A stretch of 34,630 nt of DNA from Gloeobacterales cyanobacterium ES-bin-313 (lineage in GTDB: Bacteria; Cyanobacteriota; Cyanobacteriia; Gloeobacterales; Gloeobacteraceae): NCBI GenBank assembly GCA_014379585.1, contig JACMLN010000047.1:1-34630 (forward strand), in the 5' to 3' direction. The notes beneath the pieces were generated by a model. It was given only the letters and a program-made list of their open reading frames with translations, was not told the DNA's origin and searched no databases. The position numbers were made by a program, and so were the translations under genes. Shown here one piece after another: positions 27,043-34,562 of the stretch. Positions within the stretch are counted from its first letter, which is position 1; each line of letters opens with the position of its first letter.

Positions 27043-27704
27043 CGGGCTACCAAGTTGTGTTCAAACGCGAAGCGGATAATCTCGCTACGACGCTCAAGAC
27101 TGAGTTTGCGCAAGATGCTGGCGACGTGGGACTGAACGGTGCGAATACTCAGGTAGTGCTTTTCTGCGATCTGGCGGTTGGTCATGCCAGCGACGATCTC
27201 ATCGAAGACCCGGCGTTCAGCGGGCGAAAGAGGTAGATTGTGGACTTCTGGTACTCGTGTCATAGTCTGGCGGGGCTGAACAGTATTGAGTGTTGAAGGT
27301 TCTTGTAAAAGCCTCAACATTTCTGCTTGGGTGCGACGCGCACGTTCTAGCATTGCTTCAATGCGAGCAACCAGTTCTCTCGGTTCAAAAGGTTTGGGCA
27401 AATAGTCATCTGCCCCCACCCGCAATCCAGCGAGGCGGTCGTCAATTGCGCCACAACCTGACAAGAAAATAAACGGCAATAACTCACCACGGCGGCGGCG
27501 GCGAACTTGCTTACAAAACTCCAGGCCGTTCACTTCTGGCAGATTTACGTCCGAGACAATTAAGTCCGGCGGCTCCAATTCGAACAGTCTCAGTGCTTCT
27601 TGGACGCTGGATGCCGCTTGCACGACATAACCTTGCTTCGTCAGATAGCGGTTGAGAACCCGTAGCAAATTGGCATCATCATCGACAAGCAAAATGCGTT
27701 TCAC
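27039..27704 (-). CDS. Response regulator with LuxR-type HTH (NarL/Ycf29-like)
   Basis: The protein has 221 residues. The receiver domain (1-120) has acidic pocket Asp8-Asp10, phosphoacceptor Asp52 in IVSDVNLPEVNG and Lys104 in YLPKPF. A linker to about residue 155 leads to a LuxR-type helix-turn-helix, LSPAERRVFDEIVAGMTNRQIAEKHYLSIRTVQSHVASILRKL. This NarL-like layout occurs in the cyanobacterial and red-algal plastid Ycf29 group, to which it may belong. No kinase is adjacent; the HK remnant at 26333-26518 is too decayed. It lies downstream of the psaF unit, behind a strong terminator, so it is transcribed separately. Confidence 0.9.
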   Translation of the reverse strand: MKRILLVDDDANLLRVLNRYLTKQGYVVQAASSVQEALRLFELEPPDLIVSDVNLPEVNGLEFCKQVRRRRRGELLPFIFLSGCGAIDDRLAGLRVGADDYLPKPFEPRELVARIEAMLERARRTQAEMLRLLQEPSTLNTVQPRQTMTRVPEVHNLPLSPAERRVFDEIVAGMTNRQIAEKHYLSIRTVQSHVASILRKLSLERRSEIIRFAFEHNLVAR

Positions 27705-27801
27705 AAAGTCTCACCATGTCATGCGCTCACAAACTAGAGTGTGCCCAAAACATACGCAGAGATTAGCGTTCAGGCGAAGAGGTTTCACAATTCATCCACA
27801 A

Positions 27802-27835
27802 AAAAGGCGTAGACAGTCTCTTGTCTACGCCTTTT
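27802..27835 (-). terminator. Strong terminator of the psaF transcript
   Basis: AAAAGGCGTAGACA (27802-27815) and TGTCTACGCCTTTT (27822-27835) form a perfect 14-bp stem with a six-base loop. On the reverse strand the right side continues as TTTTTTG, an intrinsic terminator 18 bases after the small gene at 27854-27964. It could also act weakly on the other strand. Confidence 0.88.
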
Positions 27836-27853
27836 CGGAGAATTTGGCTGAAA

Positions 27854-27964
27854 TTAGTTGGTCGGGAAAAACAGCGGATACTTCAGAACAACATTAGCGA
27901 GGACGAGGACGACGAGGCTACCGGTGATAAACAAGACTCCAGCGATGGGAGACCAAAGTTTCAT
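27854..27964 (-). CDS. Small photosystem I subunit candidate in the psaJ position
   Basis: This 36-residue protein starts MKLWSPIAGVLFITGSLVVL and ends VVLKYPLFFPTN. It has one membrane helix and a C-terminal KYPLFFP resembling the YPDLLFFP end of PsaJ. The N-terminus, however, lacks the usual YLSTAPVL segment. The gene starts ten bases after psaF with AGGAG overlapping the psaF stop, the usual psaFJ arrangement, and a terminator follows. PsaJ sits beside PsaF at the edge of photosystem I. Gloeobacter is reported to lack ordinary PsaJ and to have a distinct small subunit, PsaZ, so this may be a divergent PsaJ or a PsaZ-like protein; the sequence alone does not decide. Confidence 0.72.
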   Translation of the reverse strand: MKLWSPIAGVLFITGSLVVLVLANVVLKYPLFFPTN

Positions 27965-27974
27965 AGGGGAACTC

Positions 27975-28538
27975 CTAGCGGGGTGAAATGGTAATGCGGT
28001 CATCGGCTTCAAACATCTTGCCCGTCAGTTGCGGAAGAGCTGTGACTGGCCAGAGGAAGCTGAGGAGCAGGCACTTGATGGCACGAGGCAGATCGATCAA
28101 GATTTCATCTTCAGGGCCAGAGGATTCCATCAAGTAAGAACGCCCTGCCCAACCGAGGGCACCGGCAATGTACAAAAAGAGCAAACCAGGTATCACAAAG
28201 TCGCCAAGGTGATCGAGGCGGCCATCGACGACGAGGTGGGGCAGTCCTGTTTCTTTGTCACAGGATGCTTTGTCGTAGCGGGCAAACTTCGTATCGAGAC
28301 CGTCTTTATCGAAAGTCAACGAGATCCCTTTTTTGGTGGCCTCATCCAGCTTTGTATAAGCGGCAGCCTTCGCATCCTTATACGCTTGAACCTGAGCACA
28401 GGGAGCCAAAGGTTCATTGACTTGCTTAGGATTGATGGCGGTTTCTTGTGCTGTGGCACCGCCAGCGAGAGATAGACCCAGCATCAGTGCAGCAAACACC
28501 GAAGCCTTGAGTGTAGAGGTTAGTTTTTGGCCATGCAT
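27975..28538 (-). CDS. psaF: Photosystem I subunit III, plastocyanin/cytochrome c6 docking protein
   Basis: The protein has 187 residues from the ATG at 28538 (AAAGGA upstream); an ATG 12 codons earlier would overlap promoter elements. A signal peptide runs to about ATAQ, and the mature protein starts with the lumenal helix-loop domain CAQVQAYKDAKAAAYTKL. The landmarks are LPHLVVDGRLDHLGDFVIPGLLFLYIAGALGWAGRSYL and the C-terminal ALPQLTGKMFEADDRITISPR. PsaF binds the donor and contacts PsaJ and antenna. The Lys-rich donor-binding patch of eukaryotes is not evident, as usual in cyanobacteria. The small psaJ-position gene follows at once. Confidence 0.96.
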   Translation of the reverse strand: MHGQKLTSTLKASVFAALMLGLSLAGGATAQETAINPKQVNEPLAPCAQVQAYKDAKAAAYTKLDEATKKGISLTFDKDGLDTKFARYDKASCDKETGLPHLVVDGRLDHLGDFVIPGLLFLYIAGALGWAGRSYLMESSGPEDEILIDLPRAIKCLLLSFLWPVTALPQLTGKMFEADDRITISPR

Positions 28539-28593
28539 GGCGGATAGTCCTTTCGCGATTGTGGAATCGGACACTGAATTGGCCTCATTTTAG

Positions 28594-28609
28594 CTGTGAA
28601 CTTTCACAG
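28594..28609. promoter_or_regulatory. 16-bp palindrome at the psaF promoter
   Basis: CTGTGAA-CT-TTCACAG is a perfect palindrome apart from the two central bases. It lies one base upstream of TAAAAT (reverse strand 28592-28587), a good -10 for psaF, so it fills the spacer where a repressor or activator would act. It is in the 140-base region between psaF and the divergent ACT-domain gene. It is similar to, but has shorter spacing than, the CRP site TGTGA-N6-TCACA. Confidence 0.55.
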
Positions 28610-28678
28610 GTATCTTTTAACATTTGTTACGGAGAAGGGTGCGATAGACTCAGGGCGACGGTTTTCGACCCAAAAAGC

Positions 28679-29089
28679 ATGGATTACAGCATTGAACGCC
28701 AATTGACCGTAGCGCTCGCCAATCAACCAGGAGTTTTGGCGGCCATCGGGGCAGCTCTGGCCAGTCAGCAGGTGAGCATCGAAGCCCTGTCTGTCCTCGA
28801 TACCATCGAGCAAGGCGTGGTGCGGATCGTCACCAATAATCCGGCGCTCTGCAAGGAAGTCTTGGTCAAACAGGGATTTTATGTGATTGAGGCAGATGTG
28901 CTGGCTGTCAGCCTCACGGATAAACCCGGAAAATTGGCGGTTTTCTGTCAAGCCCTCGCCGATGCCGGGATCAATATTTCCTATGCCTACGGCAGCGTCC
29001 CTTCGGCTGGGCAACTGACCCGCTTGATGATGCGTGTTTCCAATCTGCAGAAAGCCTGTACTGTCATTGCCGCCCTTCAAGAGGATTGA
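28679..29089 (+). CDS. Double ACT-domain protein
   Basis: The protein has 136 residues from the ATG at 28679. Two ACT domains (about 8-65 and 77-132) are visible. The first starts LTVALANQPGVLAAIGAALASQQVSIEAL; the second has VSLTDKPGKLAVFCQALADAGINISYAYGS. ACT domains bind amino acids and similar ligands to regulate enzymes. Stand-alone double-ACT proteins like this are of unknown role, though some sense branched-chain or aromatic amino acids. The next gene starts five bases after its stop, in the same direction, so the two are probably one operon. Confidence 0.88.
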   Translation: MDYSIERQLTVALANQPGVLAAIGAALASQQVSIEALSVLDTIEQGVVRIVTNNPALCKEVLVKQGFYVIEADVLAVSLTDKPGKLAVFCQALADAGINISYAYGSVPSAGQLTRLMMRVSNLQKACTVIAALQED

Positions 29090-29093
29090 ATCT

Positions 29094-30239
29094 ATGTCGC
29101 GCGTCGGTATTCTGCCGCCCGGTGCCCTTGGGGTCAGCTTCTTTTATCACCTTAGCGATCTGGGCAGATCGATCGATGGTCAGGTCACGATGCTAGAGCG
29201 CCGAGGTTCTGCTAGCAGCAGCACGCTCCGTAGCCAGGAGAGTTTTCAGATCGCGAAGGGTTCTGAGATCTTGGCTTTACCAACGGCCACAATTTTGCAG
29301 GGAGATCTGCTCAGTTGTCAGGCACAGGGTACGCTTCCCGAAGTCTTGCTCGTCTGTCCCAATCCCGATCAGCTTTTGGAAGTGGTCACGGATCTCGTCG
29401 AACTGATTGTTCGTGGTGGGGTAGAAGACTTGCCAATCGTCGTCTTCAGCGCCAACGGCATCTATTTTCAACGTTTACGTCAAGCATTTATTGAAAAACT
29501 CGAAGAAGCGACGCTCTTCGGACGACTCAGCGACCTCTGGCCAGAACCGATGGGGAAAATCGTCGGTCGGCTGTTGCGAGGAGTGACGATGCAGACTGGG
29601 CTGCGGGAAGGCAGTGGGGCTTCGACGCTCTATCGTCCTGGCCCTCGTGGTTTAACGCGGATCGCTGGCGGGGATCTTGAAAGTCGCCAACGTGCCTTGG
29701 CGATCTTGACGGGTCGGGGTGGGTGGTACGAACTCGCGGAAGACTGCTCCCCAACCCGCATCGAATTCGACAAAGCCCTTGTCAACCTCAGTAGCAACTT
29801 GATGGGCCTGCTTTTGGCCATCGATGACCAAGGCCACTTTCAACGGCTTTCCCTTGCATCCATTTTTCAGCCCCAGCATTTGCCGCGTGTTCGCGAATTG
29901 GCTTTTCACCTCAACGCAGTTGGCAAAGCGGTACGGGCTTACAGCGAGGATGACGATGTTGAACTCCTCATCTCCCAGTTGGTTGAAAGTTCTCGTCTAC
30001 ACCAAACCCATATTCCTTCGAGTTTGCAGTGGGTTGGCATGATGTTGGACCTTGGTAAACTTGAAGCAAAAATGCCACCTACCGAAACTTGGCTGGTGGA
30101 TCCGCTGCTGTTTTATGCGGAAGCAGCGCAGTTAGATGATGCAGTGCAATACTTTAGAACGCTACGGGATACTTTGATCCAAAAATTGCAATTGGCGATT
30201 CAAGCGAAAGAGATGGCGAATGATCGAGGGGCTAAGTAA
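29094..30239 (+). CDS. Conserved hypothetical protein, possibly ketopantoate-reductase-like
   Basis: The protein has 381 residues from the ATG at 29094 (GAGGA eight bases upstream). The opening MSRVGILPPGALGVSFFYHL resembles a dinucleotide-binding start (GxxxxGALG), and the next block, VTMLERRGSASSSTLRSQESFQI, resembles the second half of a ketopantoate reductase (ApbA/PanE) Rossmann domain. LVELIVRGGVEDLPIVVFSANGIYFQ follows where VQNG would be. The C-terminal half is helical. The match is partial, so the enzyme activity is a guess. It is cotranscribed with the double-ACT gene, which might feed back on it. Confidence 0.6.
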   Translation: MSRVGILPPGALGVSFFYHLSDLGRSIDGQVTMLERRGSASSSTLRSQESFQIAKGSEILALPTATILQGDLLSCQAQGTLPEVLLVCPNPDQLLEVVTDLVELIVRGGVEDLPIVVFSANGIYFQRLRQAFIEKLEEATLFGRLSDLWPEPMGKIVGRLLRGVTMQTGLREGSGASTLYRPGPRGLTRIAGGDLESRQRALAILTGRGGWYELAEDCSPTRIEFDKALVNLSSNLMGLLLAIDDQGHFQRLSLASIFQPQHLPRVRELAFHLNAVGKAVRAYSEDDDVELLISQLVESSRLHQTHIPSSLQWVGMMLDLGKLEAKMPPTETWLVDPLLFYAEAAQLDDAVQYFRTLRDTLIQKLQLAIQAKEMANDRGAK

Positions 30240-30287
30240 ATGCAAGAAGTGTCACGAGTTTTAATGCTACTTGGCTACGGAAAGAAA

Positions 30288-30476
30288 TATGGCGAACGGC
30301 ACCAAAGGGAAGGGGCAAGCCCCTCCCTCTGGACTCCCACCCCGTGGGGGACGGACGCGCCCGTCCCCCACACCCCCTTGGCGAACTTTTACGCTTGATA
30401 CTTGGATTTACATTGGGCGCTACGCGTGGTGGAGCGGAATTGGAGACGGATCGGGAGAGGTTTGCGTTACCAATGG
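30288..30476 (+). repeat. Dispersed structured repeat, copy 3 (full length)
   Basis: This copy is about 189 bases, same orientation as copy 2. Hairpin 1 (30302-30332) has arms CCAAAGGGA-A-GGGGC and GCCCC-TCCCTCTGG with one A/C mismatch, the same bulged A and the same AA apex. Hairpin 2 (30344-30371) has perfect 11-bp arms GTGGGGGACGG and CCGTCCCCCAC. TGGCGAAC occurs at the 5' end and again around 30379-30386, bracketing the hairpins. The 3' domain is bounded by CATTGG and CCAATG. It lies between the ACT operon and convergent lptB. Confidence 0.85.
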
Positions 30477-30523
30477 GTGAAAAATGAGCAAATCATAAAA
30501 AGGAATATGTGGGGACACTGCCG

Positions 30524-31252
30524 CTACATGACGAAATCTCGACCCAAATAGTATTCACGAACTGTTTCGTTACTAGCGAGTTCTTTCGGGCTGCCTGCCG
30601 CTAGCAATTTGCCCTCATTCATGATGTAGGCTCGATCTGTGGTATTTAAAGTGGCGCGGACATTGTGGTCGGTGATTAAGATGCCGATTCCCCGATCCCG
30701 TAATCGCGTCACCATCTTTTGAATTTCAGCGACGGCGATAGGGTCGATGCCTGCAAAAGGTTCATCTAATAGAAGGAAGCTGGGACCTTCGACACCTGTA
30801 GCCAAAGAGCGAGCAATCTCGACGCGGCGGGCTTCTCCCCCAGAGACTTGCGCGCCAAGACTGTGGCGAATGCGGCCAATGCCGAATTCATCGAGGAGTT
30901 CTTCGAGGCGTTTGCGCCAGTAGCGACGAGGAACACCACTTTGTTCGAGAACAAGCAAGATATTGTCTTCGACACTGAGACGGCGGAAGATACTTTTTTC
31001 CTGCGGCAAATAGCCGATGCCAAGACGTGCCCGTTTGTACATCGGCAGGCTAGTAATGTCTTGACCATCGAGACAAACACGGCCTTTATCCGGTTTTTCT
31101 AAACCAGTAATCACATAGAATGTCGTTGTTTTTCCTGCTCCGTTTGGCCCCAACAACCCAACTACTTCGCCTCGGGAAACATCCAGGCTGACTTTATCGA
31201 CAACCAATCGTTTGCTGTACTGCTTGGAAACGCGATCAAGGGTGATCTTCAC
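30524..31252 (-). CDS. lptB: LPS export ABC transporter ATP-binding protein
   Basis: The protein has 242 residues and starts at GTG 31252. Landmarks are Walker A GPNGAGKTT at 35-43, the Q-loop region IGYLPQEKSIFRRLSVEDNI, signature VSGGEARRVEIARSL and Walker B with D-loop LLLDEPFAGIDPIAV. ILITDHNVRATL carries the switch His, and the tail is YYLGRDF. The IFRRLSV and DHNVRATL blocks are typical of LptB rather than other ABC ATPases. It powers extraction of lipopolysaccharide by LptFG and transfer along LptC/LptA to the outer membrane. lptA lies ten bases upstream in the same operon; lptFG is not in the window. Confidence 0.95.
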   Translation of the reverse strand: MKITLDRVSKQYSKRLVVDKVSLDVSRGEVVGLLGPNGAGKTTTFYVITGLEKPDKGRVCLDGQDITSLPMYKRARLGIGYLPQEKSIFRRLSVEDNILLVLEQSGVPRRYWRKRLEELLDEFGIGRIRHSLGAQVSGGEARRVEIARSLATGVEGPSFLLLDEPFAGIDPIAVAEIQKMVTRLRDRGIGILITDHNVRATLNTTDRAYIMNEGKLLAAGSPKELASNETVREYYLGRDFVM

Positions 31253-31262
31253 CGTGGTCTGC

Positions 31263-31676
31263 CTACTTTGGGGTACTGGAACTGGAGGTTGCTTCTGGTG
31301 GAATCGTAATGAAAGATTCTACCTGTTTGTTTTTGTCTTTTGGTTCTGCTTTAAAAACACCTGCCACAATAAAATAAGTCAATGTTTCAGAATTGATCCG
31401 ATTTTTGTCCTGAACCGCGCGGACATTACCTGTCAGAATAATCTTTTTCTCTTTGGTCAGGTAAACCGCGCGATCCGCTGTTGCAGTTACTTTTTTGATC
31501 GGATAGTCGATACGCACATTGCCGATGGCCACAATCTCACCGGTTTTTGTATTTGCTTCCTGGGCATCGGAAGTAATGCTCAGTTGGCCACTAGCATTGG
31601 TCGCCGGTTGTGCCCCAACCAGTGGTGCTGCCAGCATTGTGGACAGCGCAATGAGCGAAATGACCTTTGGATCCAT
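31263..31676 (-). CDS. lptA: LptA/OstA-like periplasmic LPS transport protein
   Basis: The protein has 137 residues with a signal peptide ending near VGAQ. The OstA-N domain is clear: LSITSDAQEANTKTGEIVAIGNVRIDYP, then VTATADRAVYLTKEKKIILTGNVRAVQDKNRI. LptA polymers form the periplasmic bridge that carries lipopolysaccharide. The Ser/Thr-rich tail PPEATSSSSTPK is unusual but short. It is cotranscribed with lptB. Both together indicate LPS assembly in this organism's outer membrane. Confidence 0.9.
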   Translation of the reverse strand: MDPKVISLIALSTMLAAPLVGAQPATNASGQLSITSDAQEANTKTGEIVAIGNVRIDYPIKKVTATADRAVYLTKEKKIILTGNVRAVQDKNRINSETLTYFIVAGVFKAEPKDKNKQVESFITIPPEATSSSSTPK

Positions 31677-31732
31677 GACTGGGTGCGTAAACTCTTCCTA
31701 TCATGCCACTGCTGGAGGACAAAGCCTAGGAT

Positions 31733-32308
31733 GTGAGAGCAATTTTGCCCCTCGCCGCAAAACCAATGACTATCGAACGCAAAGCAAGAACTCTGATACA
31801 TCAAGGTAACCGACTACGACTTTTCCTAGATCGCGTCCTAATTACCGAAAAATCTTTGGAGCGCGATTGGGAGGTACTTGAACAGCCACCTGTGGTGGTG
31901 GTGCTCCCCTTCGAGCGCACTGCCACGGGGGTACGCCTCCTCTTCGTTGAACAGTTTCGTTATGCCATCGGACACACCCTGCTTGAATTCCCAGCCGGTA
32001 CGGTCGAGGTAGGGGAAGATCTTGCCCTGGCTGCGCGCCGAGAACTCGCCGAGGAAACGGGCTTTTTTGCCAAAACCTGGATCACGCTGCCGAGTGTCTA
32101 TCGTATGCCCGGAACGAGCAATGAACGCACCCACTTCTACGCTGCTACAGACCTCTATCCGGCAACGGGCCACGACCCTGACCCCGAAGAAGCAATTACT
32201 TTGCATTGGCTTGAGGCAACCGACTTTGAAGCGCGCCTCTTTGCTGGTGAGATTTTAGATGGCAAAAGCATTTGCCTATGGTTTTTGGCCAAACTCCAGA
32301 TTGCCTAG
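31733..32308 (+). CDS. Nudix hydrolase (ADP-ribose pyrophosphatase type)
   Basis: The protein has 191 residues from ATG 31733; an ATG at 31766 is also possible and neither has a strong ribosome binding site. The Nudix box GTVEVGEDLALAARRELAEETGF (GX5EX7REUXEEXGU) is complete, so metal-dependent hydrolysis of a nucleoside diphosphate linked to another group is expected. The preceding RLLFVEQFRYAIGHTLLEFPAG is the form seen in ADP-ribose pyrophosphatases, which cleave ADP-ribose to AMP and ribose 5-phosphate. It is divergent from lptA and precedes the two-component genes. Confidence 0.92.
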   Translation: MRAILPLAAKPMTIERKARTLIHQGNRLRLFLDRVLITEKSLERDWEVLEQPPVVVVLPFERTATGVRLLFVEQFRYAIGHTLLEFPAGTVEVGEDLALAARRELAEETGFFAKTWITLPSVYRMPGTSNERTHFYAATDLYPATGHDPDPEEAITLHWLEATDFEARLFAGEILDGKSICLWFLAKLQIA

Positions 32309-32346
32309 AAAAGTATAGCGCTTCGCGGCATTGTAAAATAGGGAAG

Positions 32347-33021
32347 ATGAAAATTCTTTTGGTCGAAGACGAGTGCGAACTGGCACTGCCCCTCAAGGCG
32401 ATCCTGGCGGGGGAGGGCCACTCTGTCGATTGGGTCGATGATGGCAAGTTCGCTTGGGAAATGTTGTTGAGTGTTAACTATGACCTCTGCATCTTCGATT
32501 GGCTCCTGCCAGGGATGACCGGAATCGAACTCACCAAAAAATTGCGTCAGCGCTCCTGCACCACTCCAGTTTTGCTCTTGACTGCCCGAGACGCTCCACA
32601 GGACAAAGTCGTCGGTCTTGATAGTGGTGCCGATGACTATCTGGTCAAGCCCTTCGATATGGCCGAGCTTCTCGCACGGGTGCGTGCCCTGAGTCGGCGG
32701 ATTCCACAATTTACTGCTGCCCGCCTCACCTACGCAGATCTTGAACTGGATACCGCAACGATGATGGCTTATCGGGGGAACCAAGAAATTCCCCTCAACC
32801 GCAAAGAGTTTCAACTGCTCGAACTTTTCTTGCGGCATCCTGGCCAAGTGTTGAGTCGCGATCAAATTCTTACGTACCTTTGGGAAGTCGGAGAGGAACC
32901 GGAGAGCAATGTCATTGCCGCCCAGATCCGACTGCTGCGGCGCAAGATCGATGAAGGTTTTCCTGTTCCCTTGGTACATACGGTCTACGGGGTTGGCTAT
33001 CGGATGTCGAACAATGCTTAA
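32347..33021 (+). CDS. OmpR-family response regulator (RppA/NrsR-like)
   Basis: The protein has 224 residues from the ATG at 32347; AGGGAAG lies directly upstream. The receiver has Asp8/Glu7, phosphoacceptor Asp51 in LCIFDWLLPGMTG and Lys in YLVKPF. The winged-helix DNA-binding part is at about 125-222, with NRKEFQLLELFLRHPGQVLSRDQILTYLW and NVIAAQIRLLRRKIDEG. The closest pattern is the cyanobacterial RppA/NrsR group, which responds to redox or nickel. The kinase gene overlaps its stop by eight bases, so the two are translationally coupled and almost certainly partners. Confidence 0.93.
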   Translation: MKILLVEDECELALPLKAILAGEGHSVDWVDDGKFAWEMLLSVNYDLCIFDWLLPGMTGIELTKKLRQRSCTTPVLLLTARDAPQDKVVGLDSGADDYLVKPFDMAELLARVRALSRRIPQFTAARLTYADLELDTATMMAYRGNQEIPLNRKEFQLLELFLRHPGQVLSRDQILTYLWEVGEEPESNVIAAQIRLLRRKIDEGFPVPLVHTVYGVGYRMSNNA

Positions 33022-34321
33022 ACCGCTTTTCCAAAAGACGCGCCTTCAACTTGCCCTCGCGATTACGGGGGCAATGGGGGCGATTGTCTTGGGAGCAAGT
33101 TTGGGCTTTTACGGATTTATGGTGCAGCAGCAGTACGGCGAGGTGGATCGCGACCTCGAAAATCTCAGCCAAACTTTGCTAGGTGGCATTGAATCCCACG
33201 ATGGAGATAGGGACGACAATCAGCCAATCCAAATCGACCTTGAACATGTGCCATTTTTGGGCAGTGAAACCCGCGCCAGTAACTTCCCACGGGGCTATCT
33301 GCGTTGGTATGCCACCACAGGGCATCTGCGCAAATCGGTCGGCAGTGCCAACGGCCTCACCCCCCACTTCCCCCGGCCAGGGATCTATACGATCGCGGGT
33401 CAACCGACCTACCGGGTGCGCACTGTCACTGTGGAAGGTGGCTTTTTGGAACTCGGTTTATCTCTAGCACCAGTCGAAGAGGAGTTAGCTCGCATCGGTC
33501 TTGTCCTGGTCTGCGGTGTTCCTCTGGTACTTGGAGCCGTAGGCTTAACGGGCTGGTGGTTGGCGGGTCAGGCGATGGTTCCCATCGAGCGTTCTTACAC
33601 CCAGTTGCAGCAGTTTACTGCCGATGCCAGCCACGAACTGCGCACACCTCTTGCTGTTGTGCGTGCCAATGCCCAAGCAGCGCTTAGACAGCCGCTCCTC
33701 GACGAAACCCAGACCCGCGAAAAACTTGCAGCCATCGACCGCACCAGTGTCCGCATGGGTGAACTGGTGTCTGATCTCCTCTTTCTCGCCCGTTCGGACA
33801 ATGCGACACTTCCGAAAACCGATCAGCCCTGCCTCTTGAATGAGATGTTGATGGATCTCCACGAAGAACTTGCTCCGATGGCATTGGAAGCCCATGTCCA
33901 ACTTGAAGTGCTTCAAGAATCGCGCGCGGATGTGATCTTGCTGGGCGAGCGCGAGCAACTGTATCGCCTTTTCATCAACTTGATCGCCAATGCCATCAAG
34001 TACACCCCTGCAGGTGGCTCGGTCAAAGTAATCTTGCAGGTTGTTGGCCGTCAGGCTGTCGTCAGCGTTCAGGATACGGGAATTGGTATTCCTGTGGCGC
34101 ATCAACTCCACATCTTTGAGCGCTTCTATCAAGTCGATCAAGCCCGCAATCGCAAAGTCGGTGGCTACGGGCTTGGTCTCGCTATTTGTCAGGCAATCGT
34201 ACAGAGCCACCGAGGTACCATCGAACTCACCCGCAGTTCTGACACAGGTTCAGTGTTCACCGTCCGGCTGCCGTTAACAACTTCTCCGCAATCTACCTCT
34301 GGAGCGATGCAGACCGCCTGA
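33014..34321 (+). CDS. Sensor histidine kinase (RppB/NrsS-like)
   Basis: The protein has 435 residues from the ATG at 33014. Membrane segments lie at about 12-38 and 165-188 around a periplasmic domain of roughly 130 residues. The dimerisation region has phosphoacceptor His207 in ASHELRTPLAVVRANAQ. The catalytic part shows N-box LFINLIANAIKYTPAGG, G1 DTGIGIP, F-box FERFYQVDQARNRKVGGYGLGLA and a final GSVFTVRLPL. The receiver-kinase overlap identifies its partner as the preceding OmpR-type regulator. The periplasmic domain contains no recognised ligand motif; the signal is unknown. Confidence 0.93.
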   Translation: MLKPLFQKTRLQLALAITGAMGAIVLGASLGFYGFMVQQQYGEVDRDLENLSQTLLGGIESHDGDRDDNQPIQIDLEHVPFLGSETRASNFPRGYLRWYATTGHLRKSVGSANGLTPHFPRPGIYTIAGQPTYRVRTVTVEGGFLELGLSLAPVEEELARIGLVLVCGVPLVLGAVGLTGWWLAGQAMVPIERSYTQLQQFTADASHELRTPLAVVRANAQAALRQPLLDETQTREKLAAIDRTSVRMGELVSDLLFLARSDNATLPKTDQPCLLNEMLMDLHEELAPMALEAHVQLEVLQESRADVILLGEREQLYRLFINLIANAIKYTPAGGSVKVILQVVGRQAVVSVQDTGIGIPVAHQLHIFERFYQVDQARNRKVGGYGLGLAICQAIVQSHRGTIELTRSSDTGSVFTVRLPLTTSPQSTSGAMQTA

Positions 34322-34368
34322 GATTTTGCTACACAGAGTTACTTATACTTGCTGCTAGGAGAAAATCT

Positions 34369-34536
34369 ATGACCCGCTACTGGATGATTTTGGTTAGCGC
34401 TCTTTGGATATTTATTGGCATCTATCTCGTATCTACAGGTCGATCGCTGCGCCCGGTGCTGCCCTTTGTCAGCGTTGCTACTTTGGTCTGCGCGGTAGGG
34501 CTTGTCATTTCTACGCTTTCACGCCCCAATCGCTAA
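34369..34536 (+). CDS. Small two-span membrane protein, 55 residues
   Basis: The sequence begins MTRYWMILVSALWIFIGIYL and ends VGLVISTLSRPNR. The ATG at 34369 follows AGGAGAAAA. Two hydrophobic stretches (about 5-21 and 31-49) are separated by a short basic turn (GRSLRP), suggesting a hairpin in the membrane. No family is recognised. It lies 47 bases after the histidine kinase gene in the same direction and may be cotranscribed with it. Confidence 0.65.
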   Translation: MTRYWMILVSALWIFIGIYLVSTGRSLRPVLPFVSVATLVCAVGLVISTLSRPNR

Positions 34537-34562
34537 ATAATTCGAAATCATGGTCTGTTTGG

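Noticed and set aside
32305-32979. 224-codon frame antisense to the OmpR-type regulator
   Set aside because: Shadow of a well-defined regulator with no initiation signal.
33545-34210. 221-codon frame antisense to the histidine kinase
   Set aside because: It lies wholly inside the kinase, whose motifs are complete; the antisense text shows no domain.
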